From NCBI RefSeq assembly GCF_002954265.1, contig NZ_PPSL01000003.1, forward strand, positions 248,001 to 312,000: a stretch of 64,000 bases of DNA, read 5' to 3'. Below the pieces are notes generated by a model that searched no databases, was not told where the DNA came from, and was given only the letters and a program-made list of their open reading frames with translations. A program made the translations under genes and the position numbers. Source of the stretch: Flavipsychrobacter stenotrophus (GTDB taxonomy: Bacteria; Bacteroidota; Bacteroidia; Chitinophagales; Chitinophagaceae). This document shows positions 18,467 through 28,876 of this stretch, in pieces (the first letter of the stretch is position 1; every line of letters starts with the position of its first letter).

Positions 18467-20719
18467 TTGAATTACAGGACCATACCACATAAATTCAAAC
18501 ATGCTTTCAGAAGCGTATATTACTTTCTGCCGGTGCAGTTGGTATTACTGCATTTCCGTAAGTATCAGTTGTTGCTCAGTTTCTGGCTTATAGTTACACT
18601 TACGGTATCGGGCCATTTTGCAGCACATTTTGGTGCATCATCGCTGTTGCTGGCCCCCGAGTATCTGGGCCAGATCAACTTTATGAGTATGTTTCTGCTG
18701 GGTAGCGCCATGTGCGTATTTATGATGACGTGGCACATCACCACCTTTATCATACACAGCAAGCGAATGCCTTATATGGGGGCTACCCGCCATGCATTCC
18801 TCGTATATTGTATCAATAATGCCATCATACCTATAGTATTTCTTGTATTCTATTCTATCACCAGTATTCGCTTTCAGTACATCAATGAGCATGCCCACCT
18901 GGCAGATATTTTGAAACTGCAAAGTGGTTTTTACCTTGGTTTTATAACCTTGGTGCTGGTTTCCTTTGCCTATTTCTTCAGGGTGAGCAGAGACTTTTTT
19001 AAATCGCTCCTGTCGTCAATTACCAAACCTTCGCGTATAAGAAGAGTAATACCGTATGATACGCTCGACTATGAAATAGACATCATACCGGCGCACTCTT
19101 ACATCACAGGGCACATGCGTATTGCCAAAAGCTCGGATCTGGAGCCGTACCATCCGCGGGTGCTGAACACCATTATGAGCCGCCATCACCGTAATGTAAT
19201 ATTCGCGGCTTTCTTCTCTTATGTAGCCTTGCTGATCATGGGTATTTACATGGATCAACCACTGCTGAGAATTCCTGCGGGTGCCGGGTTTATGCTACTG
19301 TTCTCCATTATCATGGGTTTTGTTGGGGCCTTCAAGTACTTTATGAAAAGCTGGGAGGCCATTGGTTGGATAGCTTTTGTTCTTGTCTTATCGGTAATGG
19401 TGAAATATAAGATCTTTGACCTGAGGAGTATAGCCTATGGCCTTAATTACAAAACAGAGATAGACAAACGACCGCAATACAATTACAGTAAGCTCCGCAG
19501 CCTGTTTACCCCTAAAAGGTTTGCCGACGACAAGAAAACAGAGGAAGGCAGGCTGGATAAATGGAAGGCACTATCCGCACCGGGCGATTCTAATGCTATA
19601 GTGGTCATTACAACCAGTGGTGGTGGTTCGCGTTCAGCCTACTGGACATTTCATGCACTGCAGTATATAGACAGTATGAGTCATGGTGAGCTGTTCAAAC
19701 ATACGGTACTGGTTACCGGTGCCTCGGGCGGAATGATAGGCGCTACCTACTGGCGCAGCATTCACGACGCGCACGACAGGGGCCTGCTCAAAGACCCGTA
19801 TGCCGCCAGGTACCAGGAGAACATGGGGAAAGACCTGTTGAACTCCATTATTTTCTCGTTGGCAAGTGTGGATCTGATATCGCCATTTAATAAAATATCT
19901 ATAGCCGGTTATTCCTACACCCGCGACAGGGGTTACGCGCTGGAGCAGGAATTGGTAGCCAATACCGATGGCCTGCTCGACAAAAGCCTGGCCTATTTTG
20001 GTCCGCGGGAAGCGGCGGGGCAGATTCCGCAGGTACTCATTAACAGTACCATCATCAATGATGGCCGTAAACTAATGATGGGCAACCTGCCGATCGGTTA
20101 CCTCACGCAGCCCGAATATTCGCTCAATGACCCCACTCCGCCTATTGATGCTGTGGACTATGGTGCGTTTTTCGCCGGGAAGAACCCAACCAATATGCGC
20201 ATCACCTCTGCATTGCGCATGAATGCTACCTTCCCATTTGTGCTGCCGGTGGTTCGCCTGCCCAGTCAGCCGTATATGAATATTATGGATGCTGGCCTAA
20301 GAGATAACTTTGGGATAGAAGTGGCCAGCAGATATCTGTATGTGATGCGTGACTGGATAAACAAAAACATGAGCAAGGCAATATTCCTGGAGATACGCGA
20401 CAGCAGGGAGTATGATGTTTGTGAGCCATCAAGTGAATCTTCATTTGGCAATATGGTCACCGATCCGTTTTTTGTTATCCAGAACAAATGGGAGGCGTTC
20501 CAGTCTTACAAGCACAGTTTTCTTAAAGACTACACACCTTATTTTATGAACGATAAGTTGCACTATATTACCCTTTGCTATGTACCAAAAGAGAATAAAA
20601 CATCTGCAGCCCTGAACTTCCACCTTACATCTAAAGAAAAGGAAGATCTTGACTGGTCTATTTATAACAAAGAAAACCAGGCAGCTGTGGATACCCTACT
20701 AAAATTACTCAAAAAATAA
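18467..20719 (+). CDS. Membrane-anchored patatin-like phospholipase
   Basis: 750 residues from TTG 18467. An in-frame TAA lies 6 bases upstream and the first ATG would remove the first membrane helix, so a TTG start is the best reading (AAAAGAGA precedes it). Six or seven hydrophobic helices occupy about 35-315. The catalytic domain follows: an SGGGSRSA glycine-rich oxyanion loop (384-391), the nucleophile elbow GASGG (S420), an ALRMNATFPFVLP segment typical of patatins, and the dyad motif as MDAGLRDNFG (D608). All catalytic elements are intact. Patatins hydrolyse acyl ester bonds of membrane lipids. The long polytopic N-terminus would hold the enzyme in the inner membrane with the catalytic domain on one face (topology inferred). 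Monocistronic; regulation not visible. Confidence 0.85.
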   Translation: MNYRTIPHKFKHAFRSVYYFLPVQLVLLHFRKYQLLLSFWLIVTLTVSGHFAAHFGASSLLLAPEYLGQINFMSMFLLGSAMCVFMMTWHITTFIIHSKRMPYMGATRHAFLVYCINNAIIPIVFLVFYSITSIRFQYINEHAHLADILKLQSGFYLGFITLVLVSFAYFFRVSRDFFKSLLSSITKPSRIRRVIPYDTLDYEIDIIPAHSYITGHMRIAKSSDLEPYHPRVLNTIMSRHHRNVIFAAFFSYVALLIMGIYMDQPLLRIPAGAGFMLLFSIIMGFVGAFKYFMKSWEAIGWIAFVLVLSVMVKYKIFDLRSIAYGLNYKTEIDKRPQYNYSKLRSLFTPKRFADDKKTEEGRLDKWKALSAPGDSNAIVVITTSGGGSRSAYWTFHALQYIDSMSHGELFKHTVLVTGASGGMIGATYWRSIHDAHDRGLLKDPYAARYQENMGKDLLNSIIFSLASVDLISPFNKISIAGYSYTRDRGYALEQELVANTDGLLDKSLAYFGPREAAGQIPQVLINSTIINDGRKLMMGNLPIGYLTQPEYSLNDPTPPIDAVDYGAFFAGKNPTNMRITSALRMNATFPFVLPVVRLPSQPYMNIMDAGLRDNFGIEVASRYLYVMRDWINKNMSKAIFLEIRDSREYDVCEPSSESSFGNMVTDPFFVIQNKWEAFQSYKHSFLKDYTPYFMNDKLHYITLCYVPKENKTSAALNFHLTSKEKEDLDWSIYNKENQAAVDTLLKLLKK

Positions 20720-20872
20720 GGCATGGAAAGCGGCCTAAAAAGGTATCGAAAATGCCTAAAAGTCCACTCACTATTGGCTTAGCGACGTGATAATGAATGG
20801 TTAATAACAAACAGACAACACCAAATAGCATATAAAGCTCTATTTTTACAGTCCTTAATCAAAATTTTGTAT

Positions 20873-23038
20873 ATGAAGAATATACTACTAGTCGCCATAG
20901 CCATTTGCCTTTTTATTACGCCATCGTGTAAGAAAAAGGCTAATAATAATGGAAACGGCAAGGTATATAACAGTGTGAATGATATTACTGTTCCCAGCGG
21001 TTTTAACTGGGAGAACTCACATACCATTCCTGTTTACATAAGCATTACAGACCCCAGATTCTCTACTGCCCACCATACCATTTCTATCTATGATGGCGAT
21101 CCGTTTGCGGGTGGTAAGCTTATGGCAAGAGGATCTGCCAGTACAGCAAATGCATTTAGCGTGAACCTATACCTTCCGAAGATGATGAGCGAGGTATATG
21201 TACTGAAAAGCTCTCCCGATCATTCCATGATCCTGCAAAAGGTAACGTTGGGCAGTTCATTGACCATGTCCATAGGTGCTACAGATCCCAACTTTGATGC
21301 TAAACCGGCAGGACACAGAGATCTTACTCCGCTTGATGATTGTAACACTGGTTGCACCAATACTATTACAACGAATACATCCAACCTTAACGTAAGTGAA
21401 GGCGAGGTGATCTGCATTACTGGTAGCAACATTACAGTAGGTTTCTCTAATGTAACAGGTGGCACTATACGCGTTTGCGGTACCAATGTAACCCTGCAGA
21501 ACCTGAATATGGGTGGTTATACTAATCTGCTGGTACTTGCTGGCGGCAGCATTAATGTATCGGGTCTTAACTACAACAATGCATCTGTGCGTATCATCAA
21601 CTACGGTACTATTACAGGTCTGTTTACGGTTGGTGGCTACCTTGACAATTATGGCACATTCAACTGCACAGGCGACCTTAATTTCAACAGCACTGCACAG
21701 ACATTCAACAATAATGGTATCATCAATGTATCGGGCAACTTCAATAACAGCTCTGCTTTAGTAGCTACCAACAATGCTACACTCAATGTGTCGGGCAACT
21801 TCAATCATAACAGTGGTACTGCTGCCTTTATGAACTATTGCGCGATGAACATTAATGGCAACATGAACTTAAACTCGTTGGTAAAGAATCACAGCTTTAT
21901 AAAAGTGGCGGGCACAACTACAATAAACAGTGGCGGCGAACTGACCATGCATAATGGTGCGATGTTCAAGACCAATAACTTCATTCTTGATAATTCTCAT
22001 GTAACCGGTTATGGTAGTACATCACTGTTAAAGATAACCGGCACTGTAAATATTATGAATACCGGTGCCCTTCTTACGGGTATGCTGCAAGTGTGTGCAC
22101 CAACTGCCGTGCCTGCTGCAAGACTTAGTGCAGGTGCTGCCAATGATTGCAGCCTGTATATACCGGTTACTAGCTGTTACATGGAAGGCAATGGTGGCGT
22201 TTCTGTTCCCGATGGTGATGGCGATGGCGTAGCAGATGCCAATGATGAATATCCTACTGATGCTACAAAAGCTTATAACAACTATTACCCATCTTCTACA
22301 GGCGGCAGTACGGTTGCCTTTGAAGACAACTGGCCATCAAAGGGCGATTATGATCTGAATGACGTAGTAGTAGGTTATCGCTACCAGGTTGTGACCAATG
22401 CCGGCAACAACGTGGTGAAGGTGATAGGTAATTATACACTGCTTGCCACTGGTGGTGAGTTGGGTAATGGTTTTGGTGTGCAGTTCCCGGTAAATGCGGC
22501 TAACGTAAGTAACGTAACCGGTGCTACACTTGAAGCCGGACAGACAAAGGCCGTAGTTATTCTGTTCAGTGATATGCGTACGCAAATGACCAACTGGAAC
22601 ACCTATTATGGAGCAACTGCTTCTCCAACCGTTAACTATACCGTTAGCTTTGATGCAGCAGGTAGTACTTCAATAAGCAGCTTTGGTCTTAACCCTTACA
22701 ATCCATTTATTTGGAACTATGGGCTGGGCAATAACCGCGGCCGCGAAATACACCTTGCAGGCCATGCACCAACAGATCTTGGCTACACCAGCTATTTTGG
22801 TACTGCCGATGATAATTCATCAGCCGCCGCTAACAGGTATTTTGTAACCACTACAGGTTTGCCATACGCTATCGACGTACCTGTAAATCCATTCAACTAC
22901 CCTGTAGAGATGAAGGATATTACACAGGCGTATCTGCATATAGGGCAGTGGGCAGAGTCGGGTGGTACAAGTTATGCCGACTGGTATAGCAACACTGCTG
23001 CCGACTACCGCAACACCAGCAATTTATACAATCATTGA
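20873..23038 (+). CDS. LruC-domain lipoprotein
   Basis: 721 residues from ATG 20873 (the frame also opens at TTG 20867). A short signal peptide ends in a lipobox-like TPSC with a following Lys cluster, so the mature protein should be lipidated. Residues about 165-400 are Asn/Ser/Thr/Gly-rich, with repeats such as NVSGNFN and NNNGIINVSG that suggest a beta-solenoid. Before the last part stands an aspartate ladder, DGDGDGVADANDEYP (about 445-460), as in thrombospondin-3-type calcium repeats. The LruC domain (about 475-720) starts at VAFEDNWPSKGDYDLNDVVVGY, its diagnostic block. LruC-domain proteins are known surface or outer-membrane lipoproteins of unknown role. A strong terminator follows. 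Confidence 0.88.
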   Translation: MKNILLVAIAICLFITPSCKKKANNNGNGKVYNSVNDITVPSGFNWENSHTIPVYISITDPRFSTAHHTISIYDGDPFAGGKLMARGSASTANAFSVNLYLPKMMSEVYVLKSSPDHSMILQKVTLGSSLTMSIGATDPNFDAKPAGHRDLTPLDDCNTGCTNTITTNTSNLNVSEGEVICITGSNITVGFSNVTGGTIRVCGTNVTLQNLNMGGYTNLLVLAGGSINVSGLNYNNASVRIINYGTITGLFTVGGYLDNYGTFNCTGDLNFNSTAQTFNNNGIINVSGNFNNSSALVATNNATLNVSGNFNHNSGTAAFMNYCAMNINGNMNLNSLVKNHSFIKVAGTTTINSGGELTMHNGAMFKTNNFILDNSHVTGYGSTSLLKITGTVNIMNTGALLTGMLQVCAPTAVPAARLSAGAANDCSLYIPVTSCYMEGNGGVSVPDGDGDGVADANDEYPTDATKAYNNYYPSSTGGSTVAFEDNWPSKGDYDLNDVVVGYRYQVVTNAGNNVVKVIGNYTLLATGGELGNGFGVQFPVNAANVSNVTGATLEAGQTKAVVILFSDMRTQMTNWNTYYGATASPTVNYTVSFDAAGSTSISSFGLNPYNPFIWNYGLGNNRGREIHLAGHAPTDLGYTSYFGTADDNSSAAANRYFVTTTGLPYAIDVPVNPFNYPVEMKDITQAYLHIGQWAESGGTSYADWYSNTAADYRNTSNLYNH

Positions 23039-23061
23039 TCATCAAGTATTTTGTTTAGTAG

Positions 23062-23090
23062 CAGGCCTCCATTCTTGGAGGCCTGTTTTG
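23062..23090 (+). terminator. Rho-independent terminator of the LruC gene
   Basis: CAGGCCTCC / GGAGGCCTG, a 9-bp perfect stem with a 6-base loop, then TTTTGTTTG, 24 bases past the stop codon. Confidence 0.92.
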
Positions 23091-23145
23091 TTTGTAGTTG
23101 AAGATCAGTATCTCTACGAGTTAAAGTCATAAATAATATTTGCAC

Positions 23146-23153
23146 TATATTTG
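23146..23153 (+). promoter_or_regulatory. -7 box TATATTTG of the beta-helix adhesin gene
   Basis: Exact TAnnTTTG match, 23 bases before ATG 23177. No convincing -33 element. Confidence 0.6.
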
Positions 23154-23176
23154 CCACAAATTAAAAGTAAAATCCT

Positions 23177-26100
23177 ATGTTGAACCGCGTCCTTTCGTGG
23201 GTGAAGCCTGCACTGTTTCTCGTTGCACTTGCATCCTTAAATGCCGTAAATGCTCAGACCATCTACTATGTAAACGCCGCTACCGGCGACGATATCAACC
23301 CCGGTACTAGTTGGGGTGCTCCTTACCGCAATCTCACAAAGGCACTGGCACAGGCCAACGTGAGTACTGCCGCAGCTGTAGAAATATGGGTAGCCGCGGG
23401 TACCTACACACCTATAGATGGATTGAGCACGGTACTTGTAGATACCCGCGACACTAGCTTTACTTTCTATCGAGGTGATGGTGTAGGCCGTTCTTTAAAG
23501 GTATATGGTGGTTTCACAGGTGGAGAAACAGCGCCGGGACAAAGAGACACCCTTCACCCAAGCTATCTGGATGGTGACCTGGGTGGTGGCAATAGTTACC
23601 ATGTAGGCGTAATAGCAGGTCAGTCGGCCCTCAGCGATAGTATAGTTATTGATGGGTTCAGAATAAGGAACGGTGGCGCTGCGGGGCTGGGGAGTAAAAT
23701 ATTTAATAGTGCATTTATAGACCGTTACAGCGGAGGTGGTCTGACCATTTATGCCAATCCCGATGACAATAAGATACTCATCAGGAATTGCAGGATGGAA
23801 AATAACTGGGCAGCCTATGTATATGCAAGCAGCTCGTATTCCGTATTCGGACATGGAGCCGGTATGCTCGTAAGGGCATCGAACGTTGTACTGGAGCGAT
23901 GCCGGTTTACCAACAATACCATTAACGGCCTTGGTGGTTCGGGCGGTGCAGCGATGTACATTGCCTACGGAAATGTTACACTGAAGAGTGTGGACGTTAC
24001 CGGAAACCAGGTTACCGGCGGCGGCGGATCGGTGAATGTGGAGGGTGGCGCATTATGGGTGCTGAACAGCACATTAAATATATTGAACAGCAGTTTTTTA
24101 AGCAATAGAAGTAAGGGCGGTTTTGGATCCGGTTCGGCGAATGGCGGTGCCATACGAACGGAGAATTCAGTATGTAACTTTACCAACACTACTTTTACGA
24201 ACAATGTAGCAATAGGCGGTGATGGAGGCAGTACCGTTACTTCGGGGCTAAGCTATGGTGGTGCTATTTATAATCAGACCACTAATCTTACCCTAACATC
24301 CTGCACCTTTACCAACGACACGAGTGCTTGTGGTAATAATGTTTATGTAAATAATCTAAGCCAGGCATTGGGCGGCGCGATCTACACCGAAAGTTATCCG
24401 GGCGACTCCCTGCTGACGGTAGTTAACAGTACTTTTAGCGGAAACGTTGCGATAGGTGGCGGTAGTAACTATGTGAGAGGTGGTGCTATATGCATGAACA
24501 CGAAGGCGAAAATTACTGGCAGCCACTTTAATAATAATTTTTGCAGCGCTAATGGTTATTATGGTACCGCAGAGGCGGGTGCAATATTTAGCGGGGACAG
24601 GGTATTAACTATTAATCGCACCATTTTTACCGGCAATGCCTCACTAGGTGGCATGGCGGCAAATGGCGGCGCAATTACTGCCCAACGTACCGAACTGGCG
24701 ATAGATAGTTGCCGATTTGACAGTAATAATACAAGACGTGGAGGCGCCATCTGTATACAGGATAATTATTTAAAATTGACTAACAGCACGTTCACCGCAA
24801 ATACAGCAATTTATGGCGGCTGTCTCTATTTCACTATCCTCTCTCCTGTGGGTCTTACCTATACACCACACAACTTTGCAGGTAATAATACCTTCTCTGC
24901 CAACGTAGCTGATAGTGCGGGTGGTGCTATGTATATGGATATGACAGTGGGCGGCATGGATACCATGGCCAATAACTTATTTGTTGGGAATAAGACCGCT
25001 GTGGCCAACACCGACGGCGGTGCGTTGTGTCTTAGTTCTTCAACTCACTTTATTGTCAACAATACCTTTTATAAAGACAGCGCGATGCGTGATGGTGGTG
25101 CCATTAAAACAATAGGTAGTGCAGGCGTGTATAAAATGGCCAATAACATTTTCTATGGTAATATTGGTGGCACTGCTACGCAGGATACCTGCTTACGCAG
25201 CCTGGGAGGATTTTACGGTTCCTTCAGTAACTCATATAGTGGAGCAGATCCACTGTTTATAAATGCGCTTGATCCTGTTGGTGCAGATGCTATCTGGGCG
25301 ACTGCTGATGACGGCCTGAGATTGCAGAATTGCAGTCCGGCTATTAATACGGGTAATACAAGCCTTGTTTCTTTCCTCACCACCTCCGACTTATTGGGCA
25401 ATATGAGAGTGTCGGGTAGTGCGGTGGATAAGGGAGCTTATGAAAATATACTAACACAGGCGGTTACAGGTCCTGATTCTATGTGTGTAGGGAGCACTGT
25501 AACCTTTACTGATGCTACGACCGGTGGCACCTGGGGTACATCAAATGCCGCGGTAGCTACAGTAACAGCTACCGGCAGCGTTACTGCTCTTAGCGCGGGT
25601 CTGGCAAGGATCAGGTATATAGTTAATCATGGTTGCCTTACAGATACTGCTTACAGGATCGTTACTGTTCAGAGCGGTGCTCCTGCTATTGGGGCGGCAA
25701 CGGACCACGTATGTTATGGCAACATCATTACCCTTACCAACAGTGTGGCAGGTGGTGTATGGTCTATTGGCGGTACTGCTGCTCTTGTTTCAGCTACGGG
25801 TGTGGTTACGGGCATAGCGGCAGGTACATCAGTAGTTACTTATACCATATTCAATGCTTGTGGCTACACCAGCGCAACCATTCCCATATATGTGGAAACA
25901 AATTCTGTTTCCATTTCCGGCACTGATACTGTTTGCGTAGGTGGTGTCACATCTCTTTCTGTTCCTATAACAGGTGGTACATGGTCTGTGGTTTCGGGTT
26001 CAGGTGCTGCTACTATAGATGCCTCCGGCCACCTCACAGGGTTACAGCAGGGAGCAGAGTTGGTGCAGTATACAGGAACTAATTCCTGCGGACCAATTTC

Positions 26101-27067
26101 CGCATATTACACGGTAAATGTTCAGCGGACCGCTGATCAAATAGTGGCGCCTTCTGCTGTTTGCACAGGCAGTAGTATATCATTGTCTGATTCAACAACA
26201 GGTGGCACCTGGACCACCGGCAGCACGTCTGTTATAACCGTAACAGGTGCTTCTGCAACAGGTATAGCGGTTGGCACCGGCATCGTTACTTACTCTGTTA
26301 CCAACGCATGTGGTACAACATCAGACACGATGTTGATAACAGTGCAACAACCCGCCGGAGCAATATCGGGTGCTGGCAGTATATGTGTAGGTGGCAGCGC
26401 TTCGCTTACGGATGCTGTGGCGGGTGGTACATGGTCTGTTGCCCCTGCGACTGTAGCCAGTATAAATGCGGCGGGTGTGATAACGGGATTGCTGCAAGGG
26501 AATGTGATAGTTACTTATAGCCTTCTTAATGCGTGTGGCACAACGTCAAGCGGATTTAATGTGGGCGTAAATGCGCCTGCCGCTGCAATAGCAGGTACTG
26601 ACTCTGTTTGTCCGGGATCTGTTGTCGCACTTACAGATGCAACAACCGGCGGAACCTGGAGCAGCAGCAATACTACTATAGCAACAGTGAGTGGTGGTAC
26701 GGTTGGTGGTGTGAACAGCGGCACTGCTACAATAACCTATGCAGTGACCAATGCATGTGGTAGTACTTCTGCAACGTTGGTGGTTACGGTTTTGTCATCA
26801 CCTTCGTGCAATACCGGTTTGGGACAGGTGACGCCGGGGAATACTGTACAGATATATCCTAACCCGGCTACAGATGCCGTTCGCATTGATTGCAGCTACG
26901 CGATATCAGCAAGACTGTACAATGTAGACGGACGAATTGTGCGTACGCTATCAGGTGCAGGTGTTATGAATATCAATGAACTGCCCGATGGCTTATATCT
27001 GCTGGAAGTATTGAATGCAGCTAACGAACGCGTAGCAATAGAAAGAATAGTGAAGGCATCGAAATAG
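23177..27067 (+). CDS. Parallel beta-helix (choice-of-anchor Q) adhesin with Ig-like repeats and T9SS type A sorting domain
   Basis: 1296 residues. A signal peptide ending VNAQ is followed by IYYVNAATGDDxNPGTSWGxPYRNLTKAL, the usual opening of right-handed beta-helix surface proteins. Residues about 28-700 hold many coils with GGGLxI, GGAIYxxN and NSTFxxNxA patterns (polymorphic-outer-membrane-protein-like). A choice-of-anchor Q end (SPAINTGN ... GNMRVSGSAVDKGAYE) lies at about 718-758. Five to six BIG2-like repeats with GGTWSxxxxxVATV follow to about 1215. The type A sorting domain (about 1225-1296) has IYPNPATD, a NVDGR turn and DGLYLLEVL. Expected on the cell surface after T9SS export; ligand unknown. 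Flanked by terminators on both sides, so monocistronic. Confidence 0.9.
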   Translation: MLNRVLSWVKPALFLVALASLNAVNAQTIYYVNAATGDDINPGTSWGAPYRNLTKALAQANVSTAAAVEIWVAAGTYTPIDGLSTVLVDTRDTSFTFYRGDGVGRSLKVYGGFTGGETAPGQRDTLHPSYLDGDLGGGNSYHVGVIAGQSALSDSIVIDGFRIRNGGAAGLGSKIFNSAFIDRYSGGGLTIYANPDDNKILIRNCRMENNWAAYVYASSSYSVFGHGAGMLVRASNVVLERCRFTNNTINGLGGSGGAAMYIAYGNVTLKSVDVTGNQVTGGGGSVNVEGGALWVLNSTLNILNSSFLSNRSKGGFGSGSANGGAIRTENSVCNFTNTTFTNNVAIGGDGGSTVTSGLSYGGAIYNQTTNLTLTSCTFTNDTSACGNNVYVNNLSQALGGAIYTESYPGDSLLTVVNSTFSGNVAIGGGSNYVRGGAICMNTKAKITGSHFNNNFCSANGYYGTAEAGAIFSGDRVLTINRTIFTGNASLGGMAANGGAITAQRTELAIDSCRFDSNNTRRGGAICIQDNYLKLTNSTFTANTAIYGGCLYFTILSPVGLTYTPHNFAGNNTFSANVADSAGGAMYMDMTVGGMDTMANNLFVGNKTAVANTDGGALCLSSSTHFIVNNTFYKDSAMRDGGAIKTIGSAGVYKMANNIFYGNIGGTATQDTCLRSLGGFYGSFSNSYSGADPLFINALDPVGADAIWATADDGLRLQNCSPAINTGNTSLVSFLTTSDLLGNMRVSGSAVDKGAYENILTQAVTGPDSMCVGSTVTFTDATTGGTWGTSNAAVATVTATGSVTALSAGLARIRYIVNHGCLTDTAYRIVTVQSGAPAIGAATDHVCYGNIITLTNSVAGGVWSIGGTAALVSATGVVTGIAAGTSVVTYTIFNACGYTSATIPIYVETNSVSISGTDTVCVGGVTSLSVPITGGTWSVVSGSGAATIDASGHLTGLQQGAELVQYTGTNSCGPISAYYTVNVQRTADQIVAPSAVCTGSSISLSDSTTGGTWTTGSTSVITVTGASATGIAVGTGIVTYSVTNACGTTSDTMLITVQQPAGAISGAGSICVGGSASLTDAVAGGTWSVAPATVASINAAGVITGLLQGNVIVTYSLLNACGTTSSGFNVGVNAPAAAIAGTDSVCPGSVVALTDATTGGTWSSSNTTIATVSGGTVGGVNSGTATITYAVTNACGSTSATLVVTVLSSPSCNTGLGQVTPGNTVQIYPNPATDAVRIDCSYAISARLYNVDGRIVRTLSGAGVMNINELPDGLYLLEVLNAANERVAIERIVKASK

Positions 27068-27092
27068 TCTTCGTCTTTTAATAATACTTTAG

Positions 27093-27127
27093 AATCCCGG
27101 TTGCTTAAAGTAGCCGGGATTTTTTAT
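27093..27127 (+). terminator. Rho-independent terminator of the beta-helix adhesin gene
   Basis: ATCCCGG (27094-27100) pairs with CCGGGAT (27114-27120), followed by TTTTTATTG. The internal GCTT/AAAG part of the loop can add pairs. Confidence 0.9.
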
Positions 27128-27162
27128 TGTGTAAGGAGTAATTTGTAACTAATAGATAAATA

Positions 27163-27441
27163 CTATTGACTGCTTTTTAAGTCTTCATATGCAGGGTGGC
27201 GCTCTATGAACTTGTTTACGTATCCGCAATAGACAATTATCTTCAGGTTGGCGGTCCGAGCAGCATCCAGTGTGTGCTTTACGAGCGTAGCTCCTATTCC
27301 CTTTCCGCGGTCTTTTGCGGGCACAAGCGTGCGCATGAGCACCATATTGCCCTTTAGCCAGCGGTATTCAAGTGTGGCTATTTCGCCGTCGGGCAGGGCT
27401 ATTTCGTATTGAAATTGTCGTTTGTTGTTGGTGATCTCCAT
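27163..27441 (-). CDS. Small GNAT-family N-acetyltransferase (COG2388/YjdJ type)
   Basis: 92 residues, the usual size of this compact GNAT branch. It has a LEYRWLKGNMVLMRTLVP strand pair, the acetyl-CoA P-loop as RGKGIGATLV (about 45-54), and the C-terminal KIIVYCGYVNKFIERHPAYEDL, which corresponds to the conserved C-x-Y/F-V...HPEY block. These enzymes transfer acetyl groups from acetyl-CoA; the acceptor is unknown. ATG 27441 lies 7 bases past the stop of the DUF5723 gene, so the two are co-transcribed. Confidence 0.88.
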   Translation of the reverse strand: MEITNNKRQFQYEIALPDGEIATLEYRWLKGNMVLMRTLVPAKDRGKGIGATLVKHTLDAARTANLKIIVYCGYVNKFIERHPAYEDLKSSQ

Positions 27442-27448
27442 GGGGGTA

Positions 27449-28822
27449 CTAGCTCTTGTGTTTTCTGTAAATAGGTATCATGCCACCGGCGTAGAAATTG
27501 TAGCCATACTGGGTGCCACTAAAGGTAGCCATCATATCATCGCTACCAATAAAGAAGCCTGCAAAACGCAGACCCAGGCCAAAACGCATTGTTTTGCTGA
27601 GGGTATTGTAAGTGATAGGTAAGCCTACAGATATCAACCGGGTATCGAACCGGGGTATTATTGAGAACTGGCTATAGTACTTGCTGCCGAAGTTGGCATC
27701 TTTGGCCATATTGGCAATGAGCGTGCCCGATGCATAGAACTTTTTATAGAGGTGCATATCGGCACTGATGACCATAGCGGTAGGCAAATACACCTTGGTG
27801 CTCTGTGTGCCGGTGTCTACATAAAAGCCTTTTGTGCCGGCGTAGTTCCTCAGGTCCTGGTAGTTTTTTACGTTCTCCGATAGCTCAGATCCCTTTATAT
27901 AGCCATTGCCCGATACGTTGACGAATGAGCTGGTTTTGTAGGTAATAGCGCCAATGTCGGTTATTGCAGCAGAGAGTAAAATGGTATAGTCGGCTGCTTC
28001 TTTGCCTGTTTTGTAGCTAACTACAGCACCAAGGTCTGCACCAAAACCACTGCCACCCGAAGGGCCACCGAAGATCTTAGAGGCCGATACGCCGTTATTA
28101 AAGCCCTCGGACAGTGACTGTATGTTACTGGCGTATTGTATGTCTGTATTGCTGGCTCGGAAAGAGTCGCTGCCGGAGGTATAACTTACATCCAGATTCT
28201 TCCCTTTAATGCCCAGGTAGCCTATTCCCGCCAGGTATCTTACTGTTGCGCCCACTTTTAACTGTATGGGACCTGTTGTGAGTACCGCTGCTCCGTACGA
28301 AAGGCCGTATTCACTCCATACATGTGCTGTCCAGTTGAAGTTTTGTGCGTTGAAGGCTACTGCTGTTGTGTTTACCGATGAGGGATTATTTACAGAAGTG
28401 TATAAGGCGCGGTCGAAATTGTTGAACTCATTAAAGGCCCTTACCCTGGTGGTAAATGCCACGGTATGTGTTGAGTTGATGCGGTACAATACGCTTGGTC
28501 CGCGTAGTTCTACAGAAGGTACCATCATACTGAATTTGCCGGTGCCACTGTTGATCTTGAAGATATTGGTACCGCCGGAGTCATTACCGGTAGTCTTCCC
28601 TATATCGCCTACCGAACTAATGGTGCCCAGGTTATTATCAATACCTATGTTGGCTGAAAACAGGTTAACACTCAGTTTTTCAGAGCATCCGCCCAGATTC
28701 GCCGGGTTGAGGTACATGCTATTGATTGTGTTGTAATTACCTGACGATACCCCTAGGAAACGTTGCCCATGGGCAGTAACAGCAATACTTAAGATAGAAA
28801 CAGAGAGTAGTATTTTTTTCAT
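27449..28822 (-). CDS. DUF5723 outer-membrane beta-barrel protein
   Basis: 457 residues. A signal peptide ends TAHGQ. The N-terminal mature part reads VSSGNYNTINSMYLNPANLGG, then NLFSANIGIDNNLG, matching the start of DUF5723 proteins (S/GNY...LNPA...NLFS). The rest alternates in strand-sized blocks with Gly and aromatic residues, as expected for a barrel. These proteins are common in Bacteroidota outer membranes and their cargo is unknown. The upstream region carries a 33-base hairpin, and the GNAT gene follows at 7 bases. Confidence 0.82.
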   Translation of the reverse strand: MKKILLSVSILSIAVTAHGQRFLGVSSGNYNTINSMYLNPANLGGCSEKLSVNLFSANIGIDNNLGTISSVGDIGKTTGNDSGGTNIFKINSGTGKFSMMVPSVELRGPSVLYRINSTHTVAFTTRVRAFNEFNNFDRALYTSVNNPSSVNTTAVAFNAQNFNWTAHVWSEYGLSYGAAVLTTGPIQLKVGATVRYLAGIGYLGIKGKNLDVSYTSGSDSFRASNTDIQYASNIQSLSEGFNNGVSASKIFGGPSGGSGFGADLGAVVSYKTGKEAADYTILLSAAITDIGAITYKTSSFVNVSGNGYIKGSELSENVKNYQDLRNYAGTKGFYVDTGTQSTKVYLPTAMVISADMHLYKKFYASGTLIANMAKDANFGSKYYSQFSIIPRFDTRLISVGLPITYNTLSKTMRFGLGLRFAGFFIGSDDMMATFSGTQYGYNFYAGGMIPIYRKHKS

Positions 28823-28876
28823 AAGATGCTGATTTGGTATGTAGTATAAAGATAACGAATGAATTGCAGTAACCCA

